Positions 15,039 through 22,571 of a DNA stretch of 22,571 bases are shown piece after piece. Numbering within the stretch: position 1 is the first letter of the stretch; each line of letters opens with the position of its first letter. This DNA is from Chitinophagaceae bacterium UBA3961 (lineage in GTDB: Bacteria > Bacteroidota > Bacteroidia > Chitinophagales > Chitinophagaceae), in assembly GCA_002385265.1 (NCBI GenBank), contig DGDD01000044.1, positions 1-22,571 of the forward strand. The letters are read 5' to 3'. The position numbers and the translations under genes are program-made. The notes under the pieces are model-generated. The model worked only from the letters and a program-made list of their open reading frames with translations. It was not told where the DNA came from and ran no database searches.

Positions 15039-18000
15039 ATGAGAAAAATCAAATTCTTCTCTGCAGCGGCCTTAGCAATGCTGATGGCCCTGGTTGGTCG
15101 AGCTCAAACAACGTTCCAAGTGAACGGAGTGGCCGATCAACGCGACGGGGTATATGCATTTATCAATGCTACCGTCGTTAAAGATGCGCAAACAACTATT
15201 CCCAATGCCACTTTGGTGATCAAGGATGGTAAAATTGTAGCCGTAGGAGCAGGTGTTGCTGTTCCAAAAGATGCGGTGATTGTTGATTGTAAGGACAAGT
15301 TCATTTATCCTTCCTTCATCGATATCTATACCGACTATGGTATGCCTGCTATTCAAAGGGCAGCCGGATTTAATTTCTTCGGTCCAACCCAACTCAACTC
15401 CAATCAAAAAGGAGCTTTTGGCTGGAACCAAGCCATTCGTTCCGATGTAGATGCCTCTAAAATTTTTGTGGTAGACGATTCGAAAGCAAAATCACTACGT
15501 GACTTGGGCTTTGGTACTGTATTGTCGCACCAAAAAGACGGGATCGCCCGCGGTACCGGTGTAGTGGCTACTTTGGCGAATAAAAAGGAGAATATGGTGA
15601 TTGTGAAAGATAAAGCCTCCTCTCATTATTCTCTAAATAAAGGAAGCTCATCGCAATCGTATCCGAGCAGTATGATGGGTTCTATCTCTTTATTACGTCA
15701 ATCTTATATTGATGCAGCTTGGTATAAAAACAATCCAAGTTCAGAAGGGGTAAACCTCACCATGAAGGCTTGGAACGAGCAACAAAATCTGCCTCAGATT
15801 TTTGAAGCCAATGATAAATGGAACGATTTACGTGCCGATCGCATTGGCGACGAATTTGGTGTTCAATACATCATTAAAGCGGGTACCAATGAATATCAGC
15901 GTATCAGCGAAGTAGCAGCTACCAAAGCCTCCTACATCCTTCCGTTGAATTTCCCTGCACCAATGGATGTAGACGATCCTCAGGAAGTTCGTTTCGTAGG
16001 ACTCGACGATCTCAAACATTGGGAACTGGCTCCTACCAACCCTGCGGCTTTTGAAAAAGCAGGACTGAACTTCTGCTTAACTACTTCTGATTTAGCGAAT
16101 TTGGGCGACTTCGGTGCCAATCTTCGCAAAGCCATCGAGTATGGATTGAGCGAAACAAAAGCAATGGAAGCACTTACCAAAAATCCTGCTACCATCTTGG
16201 GTGTTTATGATAAAGTGGGAAGTTTGGATGCAGGTAAATTGGCCAACTTCATTATCACTTCCGGTTCAATTTTCAGTGAAAAAACAGTAATTCTTCAAAA
16301 CTGGGTTCAAGGTGAAAAATACGGCGTGAAAGAAGAAGCTTGGTACGATGCAAAAGGCACCTATAAACTTACCACTCGTGCAGCAGGTGCTTCAAAAAGC
16401 TATTCAATGGAATTAAAAGATGGCGGCACTGCCAGTTTCATCGAGAAAGATACATTGAATGGAAAATACAGTTTCGATGGAAAGCAAGTGAAACTCAGCT
16501 TTACGGAAGGTCGCGGCCCCAATGCCAAAGAAACAACCTTGAGTGGTGTTTCGAATGGTAACGAATGGAACGGTACCGGCAGAGATGCTTCAGGTGTAAA
16601 CTTTACATGGACTGCTTCTATGGAGAAGCCATTTGTTGCAAAAGCTGACAGTGCTCGCCCGAAACAACCGGTACAAGTTGGAAAAGTAACCTATCCGTTT
16701 TTGGCTTTTGGAAATGAAGAACTTCCTAAGCAAGAAACAGTATTGTTTAAAAATGCTACTGTTTGGACCAATGAAAAAGAAGGGGTTTTGAAAGAAACCG
16801 ATGTATTGGTGAAGAATGGTAAGATTGTACAAATCGGAAAAAACCTCAGCGATCCAACAGCTAAAGTAATTGACGCTACCGGAAAGCATTTAACAGCCGG
16901 TGTAATTGATGAGCACTCACATATTGCTGCTGCTTCTATCAACGAAGGCGGTCAGAGTGTAACTTCTGAAGTGCGCATTGGTGATAATATTGCACCCGAT
17001 GATATCAACATTTATCGTCAGTTGAGTGGTGGTGTTACTACATCACATATTCTTCACGGTTCTGCTAATACCATTGGAGGTCAAACGCAATTGATCAAAT
17101 TGCGTTGGGGCGCCAATGATGAAGAATTGAAGTTTAAAGGAGCTGATCCTTTCATCAAGTTTGCTTTAGGTGAAAACGTAAAGCGTTCATCTGCTACTCA
17201 AGGAAATACACGTTTCCCTGATACGCGTATGGGTGTAGAAGAAGTATTGGCTGATGCTTTCCAACGCGCAACAGACTATCAAAATGCGTTGAAGAAATTG
17301 GCTGATGAAGCTTCAAAAGTGAAGAAAGGTCAAACAGCAGTAAGTCCATATAGTGTAGTAAGAAGAGATCTGGAATTGGAAGCATTGGTAGAAATCATGA
17401 ACAAAAAGCGGTTCATTACTTGTCACTCCTATGTTCAAAGCGAGATAACAGCAATGATGCGTGTTGCCGAGCGCTTCGGTTTCCGTGTAAATACGTTTAC
17501 GCATATTTTGGAAGGTTACAAAGTTGCTGATAAAATGAAAGAGCACGGTGTTGCTGCTTCAACCTTCAGCGATTGGTGGGCTTACAAAATGGAAGTACAA
17601 GATGCGATTCCTGCAAATGCTACAATCATGCAAAAAGTTGGATTGGTGGTTGCCATCAATTCTGACGATGCTGAAATGGCACGTCGCTTGAACCAAGAAT
17701 CTGCTAAGAGCATTAAGTATGCAGGCATGAGCGAAGAAGATGCGTTGAAGATGTGTACGTTGAATCCTGCGAAGATGTTGCACATCGATGATAAAGTAGG
17801 AAGTGTGAAAGTTGGTAAAGACGCGGATTTAGTATTGTGGAGCGACAACCCATTGAGCATTTATGCAAAAGCATTGAAGACCATGGTAGATGGTATTATC
17901 TATTTTGATCGCGATAAAGATGCAGAAATGAGAAAAGCGGTAGCTGCTGAAAAAGCTCGCTTGATTCAAAAGTTACAAGCTGCTAAACGTGGCGCAGGCG

Positions 18001-18143
18001 CCAACGGTGGTGGCGGTGGTAATTTCCAAAGACCACGTCCTCGTTACGAAGTGATGTTTGTTTGTGGTGATCACTATCACAAGCATGGTTTGTTGACGAT
18101 TGACTCAGACAATTTGGAAGTACTTGAAAACTCACAATATTAA
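15039..18143 (+). CDS. Secreted double amidohydrolase: degenerate N-domain, active-looking C-domain
   Basis: 1034-residue exported protein with signal peptide MRKIKFFSAAALAMLMALVGRA. Two imidazolonepropionase-like amidohydrolase modules lie in tandem. The first (about 30-430) has the small beta domain (ATLVIKDGKIVAVG) and the C-terminal GSLDAGKLANFI, but its metal site is lost: IDIYTD stands where HxH should be. A beta insert (about 435-530) follows. The second module (about 565-960) keeps the ligands: VIDEHSH (HxH near 626-628), ITCHSY (H near 796), FTHILEG (H near 822) and NSDDAE (Asp near 876). It ends in a Gly-rich linker and a His-containing tail (CGDHYHKHG). It is co-transcribed with the next gene (22-bp gap). 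The substrate is unknown; a periplasmic hydrolase of a cyclic amide or peptide is the family expectation. Confidence 0.88.
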   Translation: MRKIKFFSAAALAMLMALVGRAQTTFQVNGVADQRDGVYAFINATVVKDAQTTIPNATLVIKDGKIVAVGAGVAVPKDAVIVDCKDKFIYPSFIDIYTDYGMPAIQRAAGFNFFGPTQLNSNQKGAFGWNQAIRSDVDASKIFVVDDSKAKSLRDLGFGTVLSHQKDGIARGTGVVATLANKKENMVIVKDKASSHYSLNKGSSSQSYPSSMMGSISLLRQSYIDAAWYKNNPSSEGVNLTMKAWNEQQNLPQIFEANDKWNDLRADRIGDEFGVQYIIKAGTNEYQRISEVAATKASYILPLNFPAPMDVDDPQEVRFVGLDDLKHWELAPTNPAAFEKAGLNFCLTTSDLANLGDFGANLRKAIEYGLSETKAMEALTKNPATILGVYDKVGSLDAGKLANFIITSGSIFSEKTVILQNWVQGEKYGVKEEAWYDAKGTYKLTTRAAGASKSYSMELKDGGTASFIEKDTLNGKYSFDGKQVKLSFTEGRGPNAKETTLSGVSNGNEWNGTGRDASGVNFTWTASMEKPFVAKADSARPKQPVQVGKVTYPFLAFGNEELPKQETVLFKNATVWTNEKEGVLKETDVLVKNGKIVQIGKNLSDPTAKVIDATGKHLTAGVIDEHSHIAAASINEGGQSVTSEVRIGDNIAPDDINIYRQLSGGVTTSHILHGSANTIGGQTQLIKLRWGANDEELKFKGADPFIKFALGENVKRSSATQGNTRFPDTRMGVEEVLADAFQRATDYQNALKKLADEASKVKKGQTAVSPYSVVRRDLELEALVEIMNKKRFITCHSYVQSEITAMMRVAERFGFRVNTFTHILEGYKVADKMKEHGVAASTFSDWWAYKMEVQDAIPANATIMQKVGLVVAINSDDAEMARRLNQESAKSIKYAGMSEEDALKMCTLNPAKMLHIDDKVGSVKVGKDADLVLWSDNPLSIYAKALKTMVDGIIYFDRDKDAEMRKAVAAEKARLIQKLQAAKRGAGANGGGGGNFQRPRPRYEVMFVCGDHYHKHGLLTIDSDNLEVLENSQY

Positions 18144-18165
18144 TTACCGGAAAAATCATTGAATT

Positions 18166-19476
18166 ATGAAAAGATTATTCTTACAACTCGTAATGATCGG
18201 TTTCCTGGTAGTTAGTGCAAAAGCACAGGAAACGGTTTATCCTGCTCCCGCTCAAAAAGAGACAGTCTACATTGTGAATGCAACCATTCACGTAGGCAAT
18301 GGACAGGTTATTGAAAATGGAACAGTAAAAATTTCCAATGGCAAAATTGCCGCTGTAGGTGCCGGAAACAATGCCGGTTCTGATGGCAAAGTAGTGGATG
18401 CCAAAGGTCAGCATGTATACCCCGGATTGATCCTTCCTTCTTCTCAATTGGGATTAGTAGAAGTTCCGCCGGTACGTGCTACCGTAGATTCGCGTGAATT
18501 GGGTGATATCAACCCTAGCATTCGTTCTATTGTAGCGTATAATACCGACTCTAAAGTGATCAACACATTAAAGAGCAATGGTATTTTATTGGCGAATGTA
18601 TATCCTGATGGTGGTATCATTCCCGGTTCATCTACTGTAGTTCAATTGGATGCATGGAATTGGGAAGATGCTGCTTATGCTATGGACAATGGTATTCATT
18701 ACAACATGCCTTCGTTGTTGACGCGCAGAGGCGGTGGTCGTGGATTCGGATTTGGCGCTGCACAACCGGCCGGTGATCCTATCAAGCGTGCATTGGATGA
18801 TATTGAAGAGTCGAAAGTATTCTTCAGAGAAGCGAAAGCCTATGCCGCAGAAGCAACACATGCAGCAACCAACTTGAAATTCGAAGCTGTAAAAGGCTTG
18901 TTTACAAAAAAGCAAAAGCTCTATATCCACTGCAATATTGTGAAGGAGATTTTAGTAGCGGTTGATTTTGTAAAAGAGTTTGGTTTCGATGTAGTGATTG
19001 TTGGCGGGAGCGACAGTTGGTTGGTAACCGATGTGTTGAAGCAATACAATATTTCGGTGATTCTTGGTCAAATGCATGACTTACCTAATATGGTAGACGA
19101 TGACATTGATCAACCTTTCAAAACACCATCATTGCTTCAAAAAGCCGGAGTATTGTATGCTATTGGCGACGAAGATGGAAACACTCGTAGTCGCAATTTG
19201 GCATTCAACGCAGGAACCGCTGTTGCGTATGGTTTAACGAAGGAAGAAGCTTTAACTGCTATTACGTTGAATGCAGCTAAAATCCTCGGTATTGCCGACA
19301 AAACCGGCTCTATTGAAGTAGGCAAAGATGCGAACATCGTAATAAGTGTAGGCGATATCTTGGATATGAAATCGAGTGTAATTACTGCCGCTTTCATTCA
19401 GGGAAGAGCTGTAGACTTAACAGATAAGCACAAGCAGTTGAAGGCGCGTTATGAGCATAAATACGGGATTAATTAA
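18166..19476 (+). CDS. Secreted amidohydrolase-family protein lacking the HxH metal motif
   Basis: 436 residues with signal peptide MKRLFLQLVMIGFLVVSAKA. Fold marks of the amidohydrolase superfamily are plain: the opening beta domain (GTVKISNGKIAAVGAG), HVYPGLI, and the C-terminal AAKILGIADKTGSIEVGKDAN. However, the sequence after PGLI reads LPSSQLG and not HxH, and the later ligand region GGSDSW has no His, while one His (LYIHCN) and the Asp region (IGDEDGN) remain. It is thus probably a non-catalytic or altered paralogue of the first module next door, and may pair with that protein. It also has a Gly/Arg-rich loop RRGGGRGFGFG. Its stop is followed at once by 7-bp repeats. Confidence 0.88.
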   Translation: MKRLFLQLVMIGFLVVSAKAQETVYPAPAQKETVYIVNATIHVGNGQVIENGTVKISNGKIAAVGAGNNAGSDGKVVDAKGQHVYPGLILPSSQLGLVEVPPVRATVDSRELGDINPSIRSIVAYNTDSKVINTLKSNGILLANVYPDGGIIPGSSTVVQLDAWNWEDAAYAMDNGIHYNMPSLLTRRGGGRGFGFGAAQPAGDPIKRALDDIEESKVFFREAKAYAAEATHAATNLKFEAVKGLFTKKQKLYIHCNIVKEILVAVDFVKEFGFDVVIVGGSDSWLVTDVLKQYNISVILGQMHDLPNMVDDDIDQPFKTPSLLQKAGVLYAIGDEDGNTRSRNLAFNAGTAVAYGLTKEEALTAITLNAAKILGIADKTGSIEVGKDANIVISVGDILDMKSSVITAAFIQGRAVDLTDKHKQLKARYEHKYGIN

Positions 19477-19500
19477 TAATTAATAATTAACAATTAATAA
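19473..19500 (+). repeat. 7-bp array overlapping the amidohydrolase stop
   Basis: Four units in exact register: TTAATAA, TTAATAA, TTAACAA, TTAATAA. The array overlaps the TAA stop (19474-19476) and keeps a TAA in nearly every unit. It is the same arrangement as after secA and mlaF, and the same period as the maeB array. Confidence 0.8.
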
Positions 19501-19648
19501 TTGGGGCAGTCTGTGGTGGTAGGAGTTTTGGCCTGTGGCCAAAGAGGATTAAAACCGAAACAGCTCCTGGTATTTATAGAATCATTACATACCAATTTTG
19601 GTGATAGACCTGAGGACCACCGTCGATTTATCGCGGTGGTCTTTTTTT
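19501..19648 (+). ncRNA. Candidate structured RNA or 3' UTR element
   Basis: No credible protein is encoded here, but the segment holds nested complementary stretches. AGGAG (19521-19525) can pair with CTCCT (19564-19568), enclosing the hairpin TTTGGCC/GGCCAAA (19527-19533, 19537-19543). TGGTAT (19568-19573) pairs with ATACCA (19589-19594), which can alternatively pair as ACCAA with TTGGT at 19598-19602. GGTGGT (19515-19520) is complementary to ACCACC in the terminator's 5' arm. The segment ends in a strong terminator. I recognise no Rfam family, and no own promoter is evident, so it may be a processed 3' UTR of the amidohydrolase transcript. Confidence 0.35.
19615..19648 (+). terminator. Intrinsic terminator, plus strand
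   Basis: Arms GACCACCG (19615-19622) and CGGTGGTC (19634-19641), with an inner CGAT/ATCG pairing, followed by seven T (19642-19648). It is the first strong terminator after the amidohydrolase pair. Confidence 0.88.
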
Positions 19649-19664
19649 GTGGAAGTGTGTGTAG

Positions 19665-19684
19665 CAACGCGATTTATCGCGTTG
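19665..19684. repeat. Perfect palindrome sharing a core with the preceding terminator
   Basis: CAACGCGAT-TT-ATCGCGTTG: nine-base arms around TT. The 12-mer CGATTTATCGCG occurs here (19670-19681) and in the terminator stem just upstream (19624-19635). It has no T-tract, so it is not a terminator itself. Two copies of one palindromic core 46 bp apart suggest a REP-like element. Confidence 0.6.
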
Positions 19685-19690
19685 GAGGGA

Positions 19691-19718
19691 ATTAATAGTT
19701 AAGAATTAATAATTAATA
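19691..19718 (+). repeat. Orphan 7-bp array before a second terminator
   Basis: Four units in register: ATTAATA, GTTAAGA, ATTAATA, ATTAATA. They resemble the units at gene ends but do not follow a credible gene. It is directly followed by a perfect hairpin, repeating the array-plus-hairpin layout of maeB and secA. Confidence 0.75.
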
Positions 19719-19721
19719 ATG

Positions 19722-19756
19722 AGAAGAGCCGCGCTAGCGCGGCTCTTCTTTATTTT
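19722..19756 (+). terminator. Second plus-strand terminator, perfect 28-bp palindrome
   Basis: AGAAGAGCCGCGCT (19722-19735) is followed directly by its exact reverse complement (19736-19749) and then by the T-rich run TTATTTTA. It is a very stable GC-rich stem. The minus strand has no T-tract, so the plus direction is favoured. Confidence 0.8.
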
Positions 19757-19879
19757 ATAGATTTTGAGTTTACATTGTCTGGTCAATCATAAGGAATTTG
19801 CTGTTTAATTATTGTCAACTCATATAAACAATCAGAACCAACTTGAAGGCAGAAGCTAAACTGCAAACTACAACTAAAC
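19757..19879. other. Intergenic remainder without a recognisable feature
   Basis: AT-rich, no credible ORF, no strong hairpin. The right-hand end (about 19847-19878) shows weak 7-base periodicity (AGCTAAA, CTGCAAA, CTACAAC), possibly a decayed array. Confidence 0.5.
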
Positions 19880-19903
19880 AAAAAGGCCGCGCAACGCGCG
19901 GCC
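19880..19903 (-). terminator. Intrinsic terminator of secA
   Basis: Arms GGCCGCGC (19885-19892) and GCGCGGCC (19896-19903) with a 3-base loop. On the minus strand it is followed by TTTTTGTTTA. It lies directly behind the 7-bp array that follows the secA stop. Confidence 0.88.
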
Positions 19904-19905
19904 TC

Positions 19906-19940
19906 AATTATTAATTCTTAACTCTTAATTCTTAATTAAA
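19906..19940 (-). repeat. 7-bp array at the secA stop
   Basis: Five units in register on the plus strand: AATTATT, AATTCTT, AACTCTT, AATTCTT, AATTAAA. On the coding strand the units read TTAAGAA, TTAAGAG, TTAAGAA, TTAATAA after the stop TAA (19936-19938). Each carries TAA. The terminator hairpin starts two bases behind the array. Confidence 0.8.
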
Positions 19941-22571
19941 CCGCTCCATGGCAGTTCTTGAACTTCTTACCACTTCCGCAAGGACAAGCATCATTGCGAC
20001 CAACCTTTGGTCCTACTTTAATGGGCTCTTGCTTTACGGGTCCTGATGGATCGTAGTAATCGTTCTCATTGGCTGCATAGTCATCACCTCTCGCATCGAT
20101 CTCGTCTTTGTTCGCAACCATTTTGCTCATATCTGTTTTCTGCTCTCTTCCTTCTTTAATGGCGTTTCTACCCGATTGCTCTTGGTGAACTCCGGCATGA
20201 CATAAGAAGCTTACAATCTCTTTATTCAGATTGTCGTCCATGTTCTTGAACAAATCGAAGGCAGAGATTTTGTAGATCACCAATGGATCTTTTTGCTCCA
20301 AATAAGCCGTTTGAACACTTTGTTTTAAATCGTCCATCGCTCTTAAATGCTCTTTCCAAGCATCGTCGATCAATGCAAGGGTGATTTGACGCTCCAAAGA
20401 GCTAGTCAACTCACGTCCCTTGGTAGTGATGGTCTTCTCTAAATTCGCCAATACCTGAATGAACTTGCGACCATCAGTAAATGGTACTGCAACATTCTCA
20501 ATTGGACGAGATTCTTCCTTCTTAATATTCTCAAATACAGGTAAAATCTGTGCTTGTAAATCGCTCAATTTGGCTTGATAGCGTCCGATGGCTTGACTAT
20601 ACAAAGCCTCCGCTAATTCAGCTGTATTGCCTTTAGCGAATTGTTCTTTAGTAATGTTTGAATCGATCGCAAAGTTTACGATGGCCGCTAGTTTGAAACC
20701 TTCGTAATCGTCCTGCTCTTGGAAGCTGGTTGCCAATCCCTCTGCAATAGAATAGAAGGCATTGTCCAAATCCAATGCAAGGCGTTCTCCAAACAAGGCG
20801 TGGTTTCTACGTTTGTAGATCACATTCCGTTGTTTGTTCATTACGTCATCGTATTCCAACAAGCGCTTACGGATACCGAAGTTGTTTTCTTCTACTTTCT
20901 TCTGTGCTCTTTCAATGCTCTTGGTAACCATACTGTGTTGGATCACTTCTCCCTCTTTGTAACCAAAGCGGTCCATGATCTTAGCAATACGCTCACTACC
21001 AAATAAACGCATCAATTCATCTTCCAAACTCACATAGAACTGAGTGCTACCGGGGTCACCCTGACGACCGGCGCGACCTCTCAACTGACGGTCTACACGA
21101 CGGCTTTCGTGACGCTCAGTACCAATGATCGCCAAACCACCGGCTTCTTTCACGCCGGGTCCGAGTTTAATATCCGTACCACGACCCGCCATGTTGGTGG
21201 CAATGGTCACAGCTCCGGGCAAACCGGCTTCTGCTACAATCGCTGCCTCACGAGCGTGTTGTTTTGCGTTCAATACATTGTGCGCGATCTTCTTGCCCGA
21301 TAACATCTTACTCAACAATTCACTCACTTCCACATTGGTGGTACCCACCAACACCGGACGACCTGCTTGCTGTAATTTTTCGATTTCTTCAATAACTGCT
21401 TTGAATTTCTCACGCTTGGTTTTGTACACCAAATCCTCTTGGTCTTTACGAATCACCGTAACGTTGGTAGGAATGGTAACTACATCCAATTTGTAGATAT
21501 CCCAAAACTCACCTGCTTCCGTAACCGCAGTACCCGTCATACCACCCAATTTGTGATACATACGGAAATAGTTCTGCAATGTAATGGTAGCATAGGTTTG
21601 AGTGGCAGCCTCGATCTTCACGTTTTCTTTCGCTTCAATTGCTTGGTGTAAACCATCGCTGTAACGACGACCATCAAGAATACGACCGGTTTGCTCGTCT
21701 ACAATTTTAACCTGACCATCCATAACCACGTACTCAACATCTTTATCGAAAAGCGTATAGGCTTTCAATAATTGTTGAACGGTGTGGATGCGATCAGCTT
21801 TGATTGAATATTCTGCAAGAACCGCTTCTTTTTGTGCGAGTTTTTCATCAGCACTCAAGCTTTCGTTCTTTTCAATTTCATTTAAGTGGATACCGATATC
21901 TGGCAACACGAAGAATTCTGGATCTTCGCCCGCACGTGTGATGCTTTGGATACCTTTATCGGTCAATTCAACCTGATTGTTTTTTTCATCGATGTGGAAG
22001 AATAATTCTTCGTCCACTTTTGGCATTTCGCGTTGTTGATCGGCGAGGTAATAGTTCTCAGCCTTTTGCAATTTCACACGCACGCCCGATTCACTTAAGA
22101 ACTTGATCAATGCACTGTTCTTTGGTAAACCTCTGTAGGCACGCATCAAGCTCAAACCACCGCTCTTCGGATCGTCGTCACCTTCAGCAAATTTCTTTTT
22201 AGCGTCGATCAGGTATTTGTTGGTGACTTGCTTTTGCATTTCCACCAAACGAGCAACACGATCTTTTAAAATATGGTATTGTTGATCGTCGCCTTTGGGA
22301 ACCGGACCTGAGATGATCAAAGGAGTACGCGCATCATCGATCAATACGCTGTCCACCTCATCCACCATAGCGAAATGGTGCTTGCGTTGTACCATTTCTT
22401 CCGGATTGTGAACCATGTTATCTCTTAAGTAGTCGAAACCAAATTCATTGTTGGTACCATAAGTGATATCCGATTGGTAGGCCTTTCTTCTTTCAGCGCT
22501 GTTGGGTTGGTGCTTGTCGATACAGTCTACGGTAATACCTAACCACTCGAACAAAGGACCGTTCCATTCAC
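19936..22571 (-). CDS. secA: Preprotein translocase ATPase SecA, 5'-truncated by the window edge
   Basis: Motor of the Sec pathway that pushes unfolded preproteins through SecYEG. About 877 C-terminal codons are visible; the reading frame continues past the window edge (EWNGPLFEWLG at the edge), so the N-terminal Walker A region is outside. Visible: DITYGTNNEFGFDYLRDN, Walker B DEVDSVLIDDARTP, the preprotein-binding domain, GMTGTAVTEAGEF, TNMAGRGTDIKLG, GTERHESRRVDRQLRGRAGR, the helical scaffold, and a C-terminal zinc motif NDACPCGSGKKFKNCHG (SEC-C) that binds SecB or ribosomes in known SecA. Between LVEMQKQ and ELFFHIDEKNNQVEL, there is an insert of about 65-70 residues compared with E. coli SecA, as I expect for Bacteroidota. 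It is a single gene with its own terminator. Confidence 0.97.
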   Translation of the reverse strand, partial: EWNGPLFEWLGITVDCIDKHQPNSAERRKAYQSDITYGTNNEFGFDYLRDNMVHNPEEMVQRKHHFAMVDEVDSVLIDDARTPLIISGPVPKGDDQQYHILKDRVARLVEMQKQVTNKYLIDAKKKFAEGDDDPKSGGLSLMRAYRGLPKNSALIKFLSESGVRVKLQKAENYYLADQQREMPKVDEELFFHIDEKNNQVELTDKGIQSITRAGEDPEFFVLPDIGIHLNEIEKNESLSADEKLAQKEAVLAEYSIKADRIHTVQQLLKAYTLFDKDVEYVVMDGQVKIVDEQTGRILDGRRYSDGLHQAIEAKENVKIEAATQTYATITLQNYFRMYHKLGGMTGTAVTEAGEFWDIYKLDVVTIPTNVTVIRKDQEDLVYKTKREKFKAVIEEIEKLQQAGRPVLVGTTNVEVSELLSKMLSGKKIAHNVLNAKQHAREAAIVAEAGLPGAVTIATNMAGRGTDIKLGPGVKEAGGLAIIGTERHESRRVDRQLRGRAGRQGDPGSTQFYVSLEDELMRLFGSERIAKIMDRFGYKEGEVIQHSMVTKSIERAQKKVEENNFGIRKRLLEYDDVMNKQRNVIYKRRNHALFGERLALDLDNAFYSIAEGLATSFQEQDDYEGFKLAAIVNFAIDSNITKEQFAKGNTAELAEALYSQAIGRYQAKLSDLQAQILPVFENIKKEESRPIENVAVPFTDGRKFIQVLANLEKTITTKGRELTSSLERQITLALIDDAWKEHLRAMDDLKQSVQTAYLEQKDPLVIYKISAFDLFKNMDDNLNKEIVSFLCHAGVHQEQSGRNAIKEGREQKTDMSKMVANKDEIDARGDDYAANENDYYDPSGPVKQEPIKVGPKVGRNDACPCGSGKKFKNCHGAV

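Noticed and set aside
19501..19695. Plus-strand open frame of 64 codons ending where the orphan array starts
   Set aside because: It starts with TTG, passes through the terminator stem and the palindrome, and its stop is expected because the array has stops in every frame.

Overview
The window is a stretch of chromosome from a member of the Bacteroidota, most likely family Chitinophagaceae or a close relative. The evidence is MlaEF genes without a Shine-Dalgarno context, a large periplasmic propeller sensor kinase paired with a LuxR-type regulator, a SecA with an insertion and a SEC-C tail, secreted amidohydrolase pairs, and promoters of the Bacteroidota type (-7 box TAnnTTTG). No mobile element, CRISPR array, tRNA or rRNA was seen. 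Gene content is mostly housekeeping and metabolic.

Layout. 1-1581 (minus): MlaE/MlaF-type lipid-transport permease and ATPase. 1582-1861: intergenic, with the malic-enzyme terminator and a tandem 7-bp repeat. 1862-4186 (minus): malic enzyme MaeB. 4331-4780 (plus): small secreted protein. 4773-9222 (minus): apparent operon of a barrel-like secreted protein, a propeller histidine kinase split by a frameshift, and a NarL/LuxR response regulator. 9321-9881 (plus): secreted protein divergent from that operon, across a 98-bp spacer of striking symmetry. 9882-11063 (minus): M20 amidohydrolase. 11095-14894 (minus): DeoC, a full aldehyde dehydrogenase, a catalytically dead aldehyde-dehydrogenase half and a SPOR protein. 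15039-19476 (plus): two secreted amidohydrolase-family proteins. 19477-19935: a 459-bp intergenic region with hairpins and repeats. 19936-22571 (minus): SecA, whose 5' end lies outside the window.

How genes work together. DeoC splits deoxyribose-5-phosphate to acetaldehyde and glyceraldehyde-3-phosphate, and the adjacent aldehyde dehydrogenase pair could oxidise the aldehyde. The two dehydrogenase polypeptides together (500 + 296 residues) resemble a split ALDH16. The barrel protein, kinase and regulator form a sensory unit that may control itself and the divergent secreted gene through a shared palindrome.

The most unusual signal is a recurring architecture at gene ends. Right at the stop codon, a tandem array with an exact 7-bp period begins; each unit tends to contain a copy of the same stop trinucleotide, and a GC-rich hairpin with a T-tract follows. 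It is seen after maeB (TAG units) and secA (TAA units), partly after the second amidohydrolase gene and mlaF, and once more as an orphan copy. Because 7 is not a multiple of 3, successive units place stops in all three frames. A second notable signal is an exact A AAA AAG slippery heptamer at the frameshift inside the sensor kinase.
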